A stretch of 64,000 nucleotides of DNA from an uncultured Anaerolineae bacterium (GCA_934216615.1 CAKQCB010000002.1:434001-498000), one strand, 5' to 3'; counted from the stretch's first letter, positions 43,273-51,635 are shown. Numbers and translations are program-made. The notes: generated by a model not told the origin, from the letters alone.

Positions 43273-43941
43273 ATGACCGATACAATCTATACCGGTATAG
43301 AGGATGATCGTCGTTACCGTGGTGAACACGCAGACGTTACTTTTAATGTGAAACGGTGCATCCATGCGCAAGAGTGCGTAAAAGGTCTCAAAACAGTTTT
43401 CAACCGTAATGCCCGCCCGTGGATTTTTCCCGACGGCGCGCCAGTCGATGAACTTCAAGAAGTGATTCTGCGCTGTCCTTCAGGCGCGTTACACATCATC
43501 CGCAAAGATGAAGGCGAAGGTGAAGCCCTTCCCGCTCAAAACACCGTGATCTTATGGGATGATGGCCCCTTACAAGTGCGTGGAAAACTGACGATCCAAG
43601 CGACCCACGTCAACATACAGAATGAAACCCGCGCTACGTTATGTCGGTGTGGCGGCTCACAAAATAAACCTTTTTGTGACAATGCCCATCACGAAAATGG
43701 ATTCACCGCTGCATCGCCCGCCCCGCTCGAACCCCATGAACTTTCACACCCTGAAGTGCCTTTGTCTATTCAAGTTGAACCCAACGGCCCCTACGTTTTT
43801 GAAGGGCCTGTAGAAGTTCGCAATCAAGCGGGGGACGTCATTTTTAGAGGCGAAAATACCTGCTTTTGCCGCTGTGGACATTCGCACACCAAGCCGTTTT
43901 GTGATGGCACCCATGATAAAATTCATTTCCAAGCTGAGTAA
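43273..43941 (+). CDS. CDGSH iron-sulfur protein with Fer4_19-like N-terminus
   Basis: 222 residues, cytoplasmic. N-terminal domain (about 15-80) resembles the mono-cluster ferredoxin-like Fer4_19 type: FNVKRCIHAQECVKGLKTVF and VILRCPSGAL. Two CDGSH-type 2Fe-2S sites follow: CRCGGSQNKPFCDNAHHENG and CRCGHSHTKPFCDGTHDKIH, each with three Cys and one His ligand. It likely carries redox clusters for electron transfer or iron/ROS homeostasis. The ATG at 43273 follows a weak AGAAAG. The GNAT gene is 11 nt downstream, in the same operon. Confidence 0.88.
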   Translation: MTDTIYTGIEDDRRYRGEHADVTFNVKRCIHAQECVKGLKTVFNRNARPWIFPDGAPVDELQEVILRCPSGALHIIRKDEGEGEALPAQNTVILWDDGPLQVRGKLTIQATHVNIQNETRATLCRCGGSQNKPFCDNAHHENGFTAASPAPLEPHELSHPEVPLSIQVEPNGPYVFEGPVEVRNQAGDVIFRGENTCFCRCGHSHTKPFCDGTHDKIHFQAE

Positions 43942-43952
43942 AGGTTAAGATC

Positions 43953-44255
43953 ATGAATGGGATTGATCCTGAGAAGTTAGAAGTGATCCACGATACAGAA
44001 GCGCACCGCTTTGAGGTTCGCCTTGAAGATGACGTGGCTTTCGTCGAATATCAAAAAGCGGGCAATAACATGGTGTTTGTGCATACAGAAGTCCCCGTCG
44101 CTTTTGAAGGGTTGGGGATCGCCAGCAAAATGGCGAAAGTTGCGCTCGATTATGCCAGAGATAACGGACACAAAATACAAGCGGTGTGTCCATTCATCAC
44201 CGCTTACATTCGTCGTCATACCGAATATCAACCCATCACATGGGGATATTTCTAA
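43953..44255 (+). CDS. GNAT-family N-acetyltransferase, short YjdJ type
   Basis: 100 residues, about half a usual GNAT. Matches the compact YjdJ-like family: RFEVRLEDDVAFVEYQKAG, VFVHTEVPVAFEGLGIASKM (acetyl-CoA loop) and ALDYARDNGHKIQAVCPFIT then YIRRH. Substrate unknown; human and bacterial homologues often act on small molecules or proteins. AAAGG ribosome site. Second gene of the pair with the CDGSH protein; its terminator lies 34 nt after the stop. Confidence 0.85.
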   Translation: MNGIDPEKLEVIHDTEAHRFEVRLEDDVAFVEYQKAGNNMVFVHTEVPVAFEGLGIASKMAKVALDYARDNGHKIQAVCPFITAYIRRHTEYQPITWGYF

Positions 44256-44288
44256 ACACACATTGAATATGTGATATATGCACAAATC

Positions 44289-44323
44289 AAGTAGGTGAGC
44301 ATTTGATAGCTCACCTACTTTCC
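44289..44323 (+). terminator. Terminator after CDGSH-GNAT operon
   Basis: AAGTAGGTGAGC-8 nt-GCTCACCTACTT followed by TCC. A second hairpin, AGCGCAGG/CCTGCGCT, sits at 44327-44349. Confidence 0.8.
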
Positions 44324-44409
44324 TCTAGCGCAGGACTTCACCCTGCGCTTATCCCCTCTAATACGCATCTATAAACCGATCTACGTAAAAAATCTCATTT
44401 TGTGCCCTC

Positions 44410-44439
44410 TTGACAAGGTTGGAGAGATTCTAGTAATAT
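44410..44439 (+). promoter_or_regulatory. Sigma-70-type promoter of the 123-residue gene
   Basis: TTGACA (44410-44415) and TAATAT (44434-44439) with an 18 bp spacer; its -10 box overlaps the dyad at 44436-44466. Confidence 0.7.
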
Positions 44440-44466
44440 CATACTGTTTCACACACAGTATGATAT
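44436..44466. promoter_or_regulatory. 12+12 bp perfect dyad, candidate repressor operator
   Basis: ATATCATACTGT and ACAGTATGATAT, spacer TTCACAC. It covers the -10 box and start region. A second dyad ATCACA-N8-TGTGAT directly adjoins it (44467-44486), and TCACACA is repeated 19 bp apart. No T-run follows, so it is not a terminator. A TetR- or PadR-type dimer is the likely binder, but none is encoded here. Confidence 0.6.
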
Positions 44467-44544
44467 ATCACACAGCAAGATGTGATCACTCCAATTTTCT
44501 ACGCTGTGGAAATCGTCTATTACCAGAAAAGGATTCTAAAAATT

Positions 44545-44916
44545 ATGCTCGACACCCGCATCATTCTTTCAGGCACGTGGGTTACCGTTATGCTCCTCTA
44601 TTTGTTGGGGGATGTTCTGCGCATCTACAGCGGGGATGCTGCCCGTATGGAAAAGGAACTGTCTTCAATTGCAAATATGTGGTTATTTGCCGCCCTCATC
44701 ATGCTCATCCCAATTTTGATGGTGTTTGCCTCACTGGTACTGCCCCTTTCGATCAATCGTTGGGCGAATATCATCACGGCGGCGGGGTTCTTCTTGTTCG
44801 TGCTGATGGACATTCGCAGTTACCCTTCTGCTTATGACAAATTGTTACTCATCGTCAGCCTAGGGCTGAATATCTTCACAGTTTGGTATGCGTGGAATTG
44901 GAACGTGCAACCTTAA
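44545..44916 (+). CDS. Small four-helix membrane protein (123 aa)
   Basis: Four predicted helices: ILSGTWVTVMLLYLLGDVLR, WLFAALIMLIPILMVFASLV, WANIITAAGFFLFVLMDI and KLLLIVSLGLNIFTVWYAW. Between helices 1 and 2 is a charged loop IYSGDAARMEKELSSI. No family recognised with confidence; it resembles small uncharacterised membrane proteins controlled by local repressors. The ATG at 44545 is the first after AAAAGGA. Its control by a repressible promoter is the notable point. Confidence 0.7.
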   Translation: MLDTRIILSGTWVTVMLLYLLGDVLRIYSGDAARMEKELSSIANMWLFAALIMLIPILMVFASLVLPLSINRWANIITAAGFFLFVLMDIRSYPSAYDKLLLIVSLGLNIFTVWYAWNWNVQP

Positions 44917-44939
44917 GGTCGTCGCACGGGGGAATAAAA

Positions 44940-44965
44940 AAGGGACATCGTGTTCAATGTCCCTT
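44940..44965 (-). terminator. Terminator after YitT gene
   Basis: AAGGGACAT-8 nt-ATGTCCCTT, followed on the minus strand by TTTTTTATTCC. Confidence 0.87.
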
Positions 44966-44994
44966 GCGTGGTTTTCTCTCGCTTGAAGGAGATG

Positions 44995-45912
44995 CTACTT
45001 TTCAGCTTTTGAGCGTATTTCGCGGAAGCCTTGCCCAAATGCGCTGTGCCCTTGTCCGATCACCATGAAGGCTTTAGGGTCAGCTTGGAACACTAAACGG
45101 CGCAGTTCGTTGATCTGTGCGCGTCCGACTGTCACATATAAAACGGTGTGCGCTTGTTCGGTGAACATCCCCGTGACCTGCCAACTGGTGACCCCGCGCT
45201 GCATCGTAGACATGATGTTCTCGGCAACTTCTGTGGGGAAATCGGTCACAATCACCGCAGTGCGAATCACGCTTGGCCCTTCTAACACATAGTCGGCAGC
45301 GGCGCCTGCGACGAACAAGGCGACCATCGCATACAACGCACTATCCCAGCCAAAAACAAACCCTGCTGCAAGAATCACCGCGCTGTCGGTATAGAGAGAA
45401 GTCGTGCTGAGGGGCATCCCAAATTTTGTTTGGAGGATGCGTCCCAACGTCGAAGTCCCGCCGACAGTCCCGCCTGCGCGGTATACCAAACCCGCGCCGA
45501 TCCCGCCGATGATGCCACCGAATAAGGCATTTAAGAAAATGTCTTGGTTCAAGCCTTCACGTGGGAAGTGTGGGGTTAAAACGTCAATCAAGATCGAATA
45601 GATCAGCAAGTAATAGACGGTTCCGGCGACCACTTTCCAACCGCCCAACATGCGAAACCCTAAAACCTGAATCGGGATATTGCCTAAAAGCACCATCAAC
45701 CCAATCGGCAGGCTAAACAGGTGATTGAGAATGATCGCAATCCCTGAAATCCCCCCCGGTGCGATTTGAAATGGCGCCTGAAAAACAATCACTGAAATTG
45801 CTGAGATCACAGCACCCACAGTAATTAAAATAAAATTTTGTAAAGTGAGTCGGTTGAGCCGCGATTCACGCGTAATGTTAGCAGTCACTCCATTGCCTTT
45901 ACTGATCCGCAT
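44995..45912 (-). CDS. YitT-family membrane protein (DUF161 + DUF2179)
   Basis: 305 residues. N-terminal membrane domain of six helices starts FILITVGAVISAISVIVF, with the conserved APGGISGIAIILNHLF and YRAGGTVGGTSTLGRILQ segments. The C-terminal cytoplasmic DUF2179 domain reads IRTAVIVTDFPTEVAENIMS ... TVLYVTVGRAQINELRRLV. Family members occur in many bacteria; function is unsettled. A GTG at 45888 with AAAGG 7 nt upstream is an alternative start. Divergent from the thiolase gene, with two CTTAAG motifs (45940, 45948) between them. Confidence 0.9.
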   Translation of the reverse strand: MRISKGNGVTANITRESRLNRLTLQNFILITVGAVISAISVIVFQAPFQIAPGGISGIAIILNHLFSLPIGLMVLLGNIPIQVLGFRMLGGWKVVAGTVYYLLIYSILIDVLTPHFPREGLNQDIFLNALFGGIIGGIGAGLVYRAGGTVGGTSTLGRILQTKFGMPLSTTSLYTDSAVILAAGFVFGWDSALYAMVALFVAGAAADYVLEGPSVIRTAVIVTDFPTEVAENIMSTMQRGVTSWQVTGMFTEQAHTVLYVTVGRAQINELRRLVFQADPKAFMVIGQGHSAFGQGFREIRSKAEK

Positions 45913-46012
45913 TTCAGGGTCATGCTAGATTGTAACATGCTTAAGGTCTTAAGGTATGATTGAGTGTATTGAGATATTTTGAATACAGTCCTTCAGGTTT
46001 TGGAGCCTTCAC

Positions 46013-47182
46013 ATGCCTACAGAATTTGTCATTGTTGATGCGGTGCGTACCCCCGTTGGAAAACGTCAAGGTTGGCTGCGCGAACTGCATCCTGTTCACA
46101 TGGGTTCGGCCGTTGTCAAAGCGTTGCTAGAACGAAATCACATTCCCGCCCAAACTATCGATCATGTATTGATGGGGTGTGTTACCCAATACGGCGAACA
46201 GACGTTTAACCTCGCCCGAAATATCGTTTTAGATGCGGGTTTGTCGGTTGAAACCCCTGCGACTACCATCGACTTTCAATGCGGGTCGAGCCAGCAAGCG
46301 GTTCATCTCGGCGTTGGCATGTTAGCGACAGGCCAAGCGGATTGGGTGATTGCGGGGGGCGTTGAAAACATGAGCCGTGTGCCGATGGGGTCGAGCTTAG
46401 GTACAGAAGGCGCAAACCCCTTCACAGAGAGTATGATGCAGGCTTATAACTTGGTTCCGCAGGGCATCGCCTCGGACGAAATTGCCGCCCAATGGAAGAT
46501 CACCCGCGAACAGGTCGATCAAATCGGGTATGACAGCCATCAAAAAGCGGCACATGCCACCCAAGCGGGCTGGTTCGAGAACGAGATCATCTCGTTAAAT
46601 GGCGTTGATGAAACGGGACATGCGATCAGCATCCCTCACGATCAAGGCTGGCGGGCAAACGCCTCTTTAGAACGTATGGCGACATTATCGCCCGCGTTTA
46701 GTACAGATGGCGTGACTACCGCCGGAAACAGCAGTCAGATCAGCGATGGCGCGGCGGCAGTGTTGATCACCACAGCCGAAAAAGCCTCCGCGTTGGGACT
46801 GAAACCGCGCGCCCGTATCGTCTCTATGGTGACAGTAGGAAGCGATCCTCACCTCATGCTAACAGGCCCCGTTCCCGCGACCCAAAAAGTGCTGAAACAA
46901 GCGGGGATGTCGTTAGATCAGATTGATCTATTTGAAGTGAATGAGGCCTTCGCGTCCGTTTTGGCGATGTGGCATCATGAAATTGGCGCAAAAATGGATA
47001 AAGTCAATGTGCATGGGGGCGCTATCGCGTTAGGGCATCCGTTAGGGGCGAGTGGTGCGCGCCTGATGACTACCCTCTTGAACGCATTGGAAACCCATGA
47101 TAAACACTATGGCTTACAAACGATGTGTTGTGGTGGGGGCATGGGAACCGCCACGATCATTGAGCGATTGAATACCAGATAA
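46013..47182 (+). CDS. Acetyl-CoA acyltransferase (thiolase)
   Basis: 389-residue thiolase. Nucleophile Cys in TIDFQCGSSQQAVHLG (about 88), general base His in GGAIALGHPLGASGAR (about 345), and the second Cys in TMCCGGGMGT (about 376); NEAFA is present too. It catalyses thiolytic cleavage or Claisen condensation of 3-ketoacyl-CoA, in beta-oxidation or acetoacetyl-CoA synthesis. No other fatty-acid genes are close. GGAG 8 nt upstream. The aldolase gene follows after 9 bp, so they share an operon. Typical length. Confidence 0.92.
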   Translation: MPTEFVIVDAVRTPVGKRQGWLRELHPVHMGSAVVKALLERNHIPAQTIDHVLMGCVTQYGEQTFNLARNIVLDAGLSVETPATTIDFQCGSSQQAVHLGVGMLATGQADWVIAGGVENMSRVPMGSSLGTEGANPFTESMMQAYNLVPQGIASDEIAAQWKITREQVDQIGYDSHQKAAHATQAGWFENEIISLNGVDETGHAISIPHDQGWRANASLERMATLSPAFSTDGVTTAGNSSQISDGAAAVLITTAEKASALGLKPRARIVSMVTVGSDPHLMLTGPVPATQKVLKQAGMSLDQIDLFEVNEAFASVLAMWHHEIGAKMDKVNVHGGAIALGHPLGASGARLMTTLLNALETHDKHYGLQTMCCGGGMGTATIIERLNTR

Positions 47183-47191
47183 AGGGACATC

Positions 47192-48151
47192 ATGACGTCA
47201 CTTGGGAAATACCGACATTTAGAAGAATGTAGCACTACGGCCGGGCATTTTATGATGCTCGCCATCGATCACCGTTTGAATTTACGCGCAAGCCTCGATC
47301 AAAAGCGTGGCCGTGCGGTTACCGATGAAGAATTTATCGCATTTAAAGAGGCGATCATTCGTCACTTAGCGCCGTATGCCAGCGCAGTGTTGACCGACCC
47401 CCAATTTGGCATCGGGCCGGGGATTCAAGCCGGCTGGCTTCCTGCGGATAAAGGCTTCTTATCCCCCCTCGAAGAAACCGATTACACCATCCACCCCATG
47501 CAGCGCGGGTTTCGCATGTTAGAAAATTGGGGAGTCGAGAAGATCAAGCGCATGGGCGCGTCCGGCATCAAGTTACTGCTGTACTATCACCCGCAGGCGA
47601 CCAATGCCCAATCACAAATGGATGTGGTCGTGCAAACCATCGAAGCCAGCCGTGAATATGACATCCCGTTATATTTAGAGCCTATCGCCTTTGCGCCGGA
47701 TGGCGCTGCACACTTGCCCGCCACAGAACTGACCGACGTCGTGATTGAAAGCGCGCGCATTTTCTCAGAGCTTGGCGCGGACGTCCTCAAGTGTGAGTTC
47801 CCTGTCAATGTGAAGGAAATTCCCAACGAAGCGGATTGGGAAATTCCCCTCGCCAATTTGAACCAAGCGATTGATGTACCTTGGGCGCTGTTGAGCGCTG
47901 GGGTTTCGTATGACGTCTTCAAACGTCAAGCGCAAGCGTCCTGTCGCGCAGGAGCCAGCGGTGTGATTGTGGGGCGGGCGGTATGGGCGGAAGCTGTAGA
48001 CTATCAAGGGGATGCCCTTGAAAACTTCCTCGCCACTACGGGGGCCGAACGCATGCAGGAATTAAGCGCCATCGTCGCGGAACATGCCCATTCTTGGAAA
48101 GAACGGTGTTCCCCGCCCGCCGTAAGCGGTCAGTGGTACCGTGATTTCTAG
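47192..48151 (+). CDS. LacD-like aldolase family protein
   Basis: 319 residues of the class I aldolase group related to tagatose-1,6-bisphosphate aldolase: MMLAIDHRLNLRASLDQKRG at the start, SAVLTDPQFGIGPGIQAGW, GASGIKLLLYYHPQATNAQS (Schiff-base Lys near here), DVLKCEFPVN and SCRAGASGVIVGRAVWAEAV near the end. It probably cleaves a phosphorylated ketose or related sugar acid; the substrate is not clear without lac/tagatose genes. AAAGGGA ribosome site 5 nt upstream. Middle gene of thiolase-aldolase-LysE. Confidence 0.8.
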   Translation: MTSLGKYRHLEECSTTAGHFMMLAIDHRLNLRASLDQKRGRAVTDEEFIAFKEAIIRHLAPYASAVLTDPQFGIGPGIQAGWLPADKGFLSPLEETDYTIHPMQRGFRMLENWGVEKIKRMGASGIKLLLYYHPQATNAQSQMDVVVQTIEASREYDIPLYLEPIAFAPDGAAHLPATELTDVVIESARIFSELGADVLKCEFPVNVKEIPNEADWEIPLANLNQAIDVPWALLSAGVSYDVFKRQAQASCRAGASGVIVGRAVWAEAVDYQGDALENFLATTGAERMQELSAIVAEHAHSWKERCSPPAVSGQWYRDF

Positions 48152-48217
48152 CGCCTCGTCGTCATCATTTTTTATCTATAACGCATCCCTGTTTTACAGG
48201 GCAGTAAGGCAACATCA

Positions 48218-48856
48218 ATGCTAACGCTTCTTGCGCGTGGGTTTGGCTTGGGGTTAACGGCGGCGCTCATCCCCGGGCCACTGCATACCATTCTCATCAA
48301 CAAATCAATTTTTCATGGTTGGCGACAAGCCTTTTTAAGCGCGTTTTCACCCCTTGCGGCCGACATTCCGATCATCATTGTCGTCGTCTTTATTGTGGGG
48401 CAAGTGCCAGAGAGTGTTTTAAATCTCTTGCAAATCGTCGGGGGGATATTCCTCTTATATTTGTCATGGTCTACATGGAACCAGCTGCGCGACGGCTTCA
48501 AACTCCAAGTTGATGGTTCGCAAGTAACCAAAGAATCATCCTTACAAATCTTCATCAAAACCATGATCGTCACATGGTTAAGCCCGGGGCCTTATATTTT
48601 TTGGGCGACTGTGAACGGCCCGATCCTCATTGAAGCGTTGCGCACATCCCCTGTGGATGCGCTGGCGTTCATGGTCGGCTTTTACGGTATTTTTGTGTTG
48701 GTTCTGTTGGGCATCGTCTTTGGCGCGCATAACTTACGCCGTCTGCCGGAACATGTCGTCACGTGGATTTTACGCGGTGCGGTGATCATCATGGTGCTGT
48801 TTGCCATCAGCTTATTATTCAACGGCATCAGCGCGATGGCATCTTCAACGACTTAA
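48218..48856 (+). CDS. LysE-family amino-acid/metabolite exporter
   Basis: 212 residues, six helices. LysE family signs: RGFGLGLTAALIPGPLHTIL (the N-terminal helix with the conserved Gly-Pro), GGIFLLYLSWSTWNQLRDG and IVTWLSPGPYIFWATVNGP. It exports small amino-acid-like solutes. It follows the aldolase by 66 bp with AAGG upstream. Its stop overlaps the convergent DCC gene by 4 bp. Confidence 0.85.
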   Translation: MLTLLARGFGLGLTAALIPGPLHTILINKSIFHGWRQAFLSAFSPLAADIPIIIVVVFIVGQVPESVLNLLQIVGGIFLLYLSWSTWNQLRDGFKLQVDGSQVTKESSLQIFIKTMIVTWLSPGPYIFWATVNGPILIEALRTSPVDALAFMVGFYGIFVLVLLGIVFGAHNLRRLPEHVVTWILRGAVIIMVLFAISLLFNGISAMASSTT

Positions 48857-49266
48857 GCGACATCGATAAACCGCTTGCGCAGTTCGGGGGTGGGAATCCA
48901 GCATGCATCGGCTTGACCGAACCAGCGATAGCGGTTTTGGGCGACCAGCCGATACGCCCAATCACGGATAAAACGCGGGACAAAGCGTAGGATGCCGAGT
49001 AAGCGCCACGCACCATCTAACCCCATAGCGATCCGTAACGCCGCTTCGCTATGGGTATAGGCTCGGTCAGCTTGGATCAAAATCAGCGTATCAGCATCTG
49101 CCAACTTCGTCTCTTTTTTAAGTTGATACTGCGCCATCAACGTTTGACCGATGTCGGATTGTCTCGACGCAAATTGAAACTTCCCGCCTTGATCCCGCTT
49201 GATGATAAACTGCACCGACCGCGTACAGAGATTACACACGCCATCAAATAAAATGATGTCTTTCAT
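48853..49266 (-). CDS. DCC-family (DUF393) thiol-disulfide oxidoreductase-like protein
   Basis: 137 residues. The family name motif is present near the start: DIILFDGVCNLCTRSVQFII (DxxC-x2-C). Also SEAALRIAMGLDGAWRLL and IRDWAYRLVAQNRYRWFG, typical of DUF393. Probably a cytoplasmic thioredoxin-like protein; activity not established for the family. Single gene. Confidence 0.9.
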   Translation of the reverse strand: MKDIILFDGVCNLCTRSVQFIIKRDQGGKFQFASRQSDIGQTLMAQYQLKKETKLADADTLILIQADRAYTHSEAALRIAMGLDGAWRLLGILRFVPRFIRDWAYRLVAQNRYRWFGQADACWIPTPELRKRFIDVA

Positions 49267-49567
49267 ATCACCTCCACTGTTTACTGTTGAGGATAGCGAA
49301 TTTCAATAAGGATTGTATAAGCATCTCATAAACTGCCACGCTGAGTGACAATAATCCATTAAACCACTCTTAGTATGATCGCCTTGTCTTTCTGTGCGGG
49401 TGCGTTTTTTTCGAGATTTTGATTGATGAGGGGTGGACTTCGTGGTTTTAGCACTCGTGTGCTACTACAATTGGGTTCTTGCCCCTTACTGGTTGGGGAT
49501 ATTAGCAATTAAAGACTACAATAGTGCATAACTTTGTGACTTCATCATGCAAGGATTTAATAAGCAG
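49267..49567. other. Intergenic region upstream of the HTH-dprA operon
   Basis: About 300 bp. It contains a hairpin TAGCAC-TCGT-GTGCTA (49449-49464) and GCCCC...GGGG pairing near 49480. I see no coding sequence. It must hold the promoter of the operon at 49568. Confidence 0.5.
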
Positions 49568-50185
49568 ATGAGCGACACCACTGAATGGGTTAGTTTACGT
49601 CAAGCATCTGAAATGTTGGGGGTACACCCCGCCACGGTGCGCAATTGGGCAGATAAAGGCGACCTTCCTTCACGTCGTACACCGGGGGGGCATCGGCGCT
49701 TTAGAAAACAAGATTTATTACGTTTAGCCGAAGACCATGAAGAATTACAACCGCTTGAACTCAAGGTGATTATTCAAAATGCGCTCGGTCAAACACGGCA
49801 AGAAGTAGGCGGTGGCAACCTCGATAACGAAATCTGGTATGCAGGCATGAGCGACAGCACCCGCGAGGAGCTGCGCCGTAAAGGGCGTTTGGTCCTCGAA
49901 TCCTTGCGGGGATACATCGCTTCTGGCGCGCCGGATACCCGTTTGAGCGATGCCGTTCGTTTAGGCAAAGAGTATGCGCAACTGCTTGAGGCAGATCACA
50001 TGTCGCTACCACAGGCGATTCGTGGGTTTCTCTACTTCAGCGACTTCGTCACCAATGCCATTTTAACATGGTCAGAAATCAACCCTCCGCGCTCAGCATC
50101 GGAATGGGCGCAGTTGATTCGACAGGTGAATACGTTTGTCAACACCATGCTGTTGTCCATCATCGAATACTATCAGGAAGATTAA
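49568..50185 (+). CDS. MerR-like HTH regulator with RsbRD-like C-terminal domain
   Basis: 205 residues. N-terminal helix-turn-helix of the excisionase/MerR type: WVSLRQASEMLGVHPATVRN, WADKGDLPSRRTPGGHRRF. The remaining 140 residues are helical (STREELRRKGRLVLESLRGY, GKEYAQLLEADHMSLPQAIR, FLYFSDFVTNAILTWSEINP) and resemble the RsbRD N-terminal (non-heme globin-like) domain. This is a regulator architecture common in Chloroflexota. An alternative ATG is at 49547. dprA starts 2 nt after its stop, so the two are one operon. Confidence 0.7.
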   Translation: MSDTTEWVSLRQASEMLGVHPATVRNWADKGDLPSRRTPGGHRRFRKQDLLRLAEDHEELQPLELKVIIQNALGQTRQEVGGGNLDNEIWYAGMSDSTREELRRKGRLVLESLRGYIASGAPDTRLSDAVRLGKEYAQLLEADHMSLPQAIRGFLYFSDFVTNAILTWSEINPPRSASEWAQLIRQVNTFVNTMLLSIIEYYQED

Positions 50186-50187
50186 AC

Positions 50188-51063
50188 TTGGTCACATCTG
50201 ACCTTGTGGCGTGGGTTGCGCTCAGTTTAATTGACCATCTCGGAAGCCAAAAAATCACTGCTTTGAAAGCCCATTTTGGAAGCCTCTCTGCGGTGATTTT
50301 GGCATCCGCTTCTGAACTGCGAGCAGTACGCGGAATTGGTGAAAAACTTTCCGCGTCCATCACCCAAATCAACCTTGAAAAAACCGAACGCTCACTGCGT
50401 CAATGGGTCGCCAAACACGTCCAGATCATCCCCCTCACCTCGCAGGATTACCCCCCTCACCTGCGCCGAATCAGCGACCCGCCCGCGACGTTGTTCGCAC
50501 TCGGCAACAAAAAGTTATTGAAACAACAAAAAGCGGTTGCCATCGTTGGCACACGCCAGCCGACACCCGACATCAAAACACGGGTGATGGCGCTCTCGAC
50601 CCATCTGGTCGAGCGAGAAATCATCGTCGTGAGCGGGTTGGCGTTAGGGGTCGATGCGGCCGCGCATCTGGGCGCGTTATCCCTGCCAACCAGCCAAACA
50701 ATCGCGGTTTTAGGCAGTGGCGTTTTAAATCTTTACCCGTCGGAACATCAAGCGTTAGGGCAAGCGGTAATTGATCGTGGGTTATTGTTGAGCGAAGTTC
50801 ACCCTGAAGCGCGCGCAAAAGCAACCTCATTGGTCGCACGCAACCGTTTGATCAGCGGGCTTTCCAAAGCTGTTGTGATCGCCCAAACCGAAGTTGACGG
50901 CGGGGCGATGCATGCGGCGCGTCGTGCCATCGCTCAAAACGTGCCCGTATTCGTCTTTGATATTCCTGCTTCGGGAAACCAAGCCTTATTAAGTGACGGT
51001 GCGATTCCTTTAGCAGAATCCCCTCCCCTTGCCGTAACACAAATTGAAACATATTTTTTATAA
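50188..51063 (+). CDS. dprA: DprA, DNA uptake/recombination mediator
   Basis: 291 residues. Helix-hairpin-helix start (SLIDHLGSQKITALKAHFGS, ELRAVRGIGEKLSASI), then the Rossmann DprA domain: AIVGTRQPTPDIKTRVM, VVSGLALGVDAAAHLGALSL, TIAVLGSGVLNLYPSEHQAL, LVARNRLISGLSKAVVIAQT, DGGAMHAARRAI. DprA loads RecA on incoming single-stranded DNA during transformation. TTG start at 50188 with AGGAAG 8 nt upstream; a longer frame from 50068 would overlap the previous gene and is rejected. No com genes in this window. The usual C-terminal winged domain seems absent. Confidence 0.9.
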   Translation: MVTSDLVAWVALSLIDHLGSQKITALKAHFGSLSAVILASASELRAVRGIGEKLSASITQINLEKTERSLRQWVAKHVQIIPLTSQDYPPHLRRISDPPATLFALGNKKLLKQQKAVAIVGTRQPTPDIKTRVMALSTHLVEREIIVVSGLALGVDAAAHLGALSLPTSQTIAVLGSGVLNLYPSEHQALGQAVIDRGLLLSEVHPEARAKATSLVARNRLISGLSKAVVIAQTEVDGGAMHAARRAIAQNVPVFVFDIPASGNQALLSDGAIPLAESPPLAVTQIETYFL

Positions 51064-51162
51064 CTTCAGCAATCTTTTATATCAATTTTTTTGGCGCATT
51101 TAATAAAAAACTCAATATACTGATCACATAAATGTCTATCTAATCCTTTTGAGGATAATATT

Positions 51163-51558
51163 ATGCCTACAGATATGATCAATGAAGCGCTAAGTGGTGC
51201 AGGGACAGTAGCACTGATCACGATCGGCGGAACTCTTTTACTGACCGTTGTCATCATTTTTTTCGTATTTCGCGCAGTGCGCAAAGTGAGCGGGAATTCA
51301 AAAGATGCACAGCGCATTTTACAAACGGGGATTCCTGCCCAAGCACGGATTTTGCAAGTGAGCCAAACAGGCATGTACGTGAATAATAACCCCGTGGCTG
51401 ATCTGATTTTAGAAGTCCAAATTCAAGGGCAAGCCCCCTATCAAACACAGTTGAGACAACTCGTTTCGATGTTTAACCTCAGTCAGTTTCAAGTTGGTTC
51501 TGTCCTCGCTGTGAAGGTTGACCCATCCAACCCTGCCAACGTCGTTTTGATGCGGTAG
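51163..51558 (+). CDS. Small membrane-anchored protein, DUF3592-like
   Basis: 131 residues. One N-terminal helix (GTVALITIGGTLLLTVVIIF) followed by a beta domain: IPAQARILQVSQTGMYVNNN, VADLILEVQIQGQAPYQTQL and GSVLAVKVDPSNPANVVLM. This is the layout of DUF3592/SHOCT-neighbour proteins. GAGGA 8 nt upstream. Function unknown. Confidence 0.72.
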   Translation: MPTDMINEALSGAGTVALITIGGTLLLTVVIIFFVFRAVRKVSGNSKDAQRILQTGIPAQARILQVSQTGMYVNNNPVADLILEVQIQGQAPYQTQLRQLVSMFNLSQFQVGSVLAVKVDPSNPANVVLMR

Positions 51559-51580
51559 ATAATAAGCAACTTCACCAACT

Positions 51581-51610
51581 AAAAGTCCACCTCTCGAGAG
51601 GTGGACTTTT
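51581..51610. terminator. Perfect 30 bp palindromic terminator
   Basis: AAAAGTCCACCTCTC is followed directly by its reverse complement; the tight loop is GAGA/TCTC. Serves convergent genes ending at 51558 and 51636. Confidence 0.92.
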
Positions 51611-51635
51611 TATAATTTACAGCGATTTTTAAAGG

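Noticed and set aside
44436..44466. Dyad read as a terminator of the CDGSH-GNAT operon
   Set aside because: It lacks a T-run, lies over a good promoter, and a proper terminator already exists at 44289-44323.
50068..50187. Longer N-terminus for DprA
   Set aside because: It would overlap the preceding gene by about 120 bp; the TTG at 50188 has a good Shine-Dalgarno and starts where the family does.
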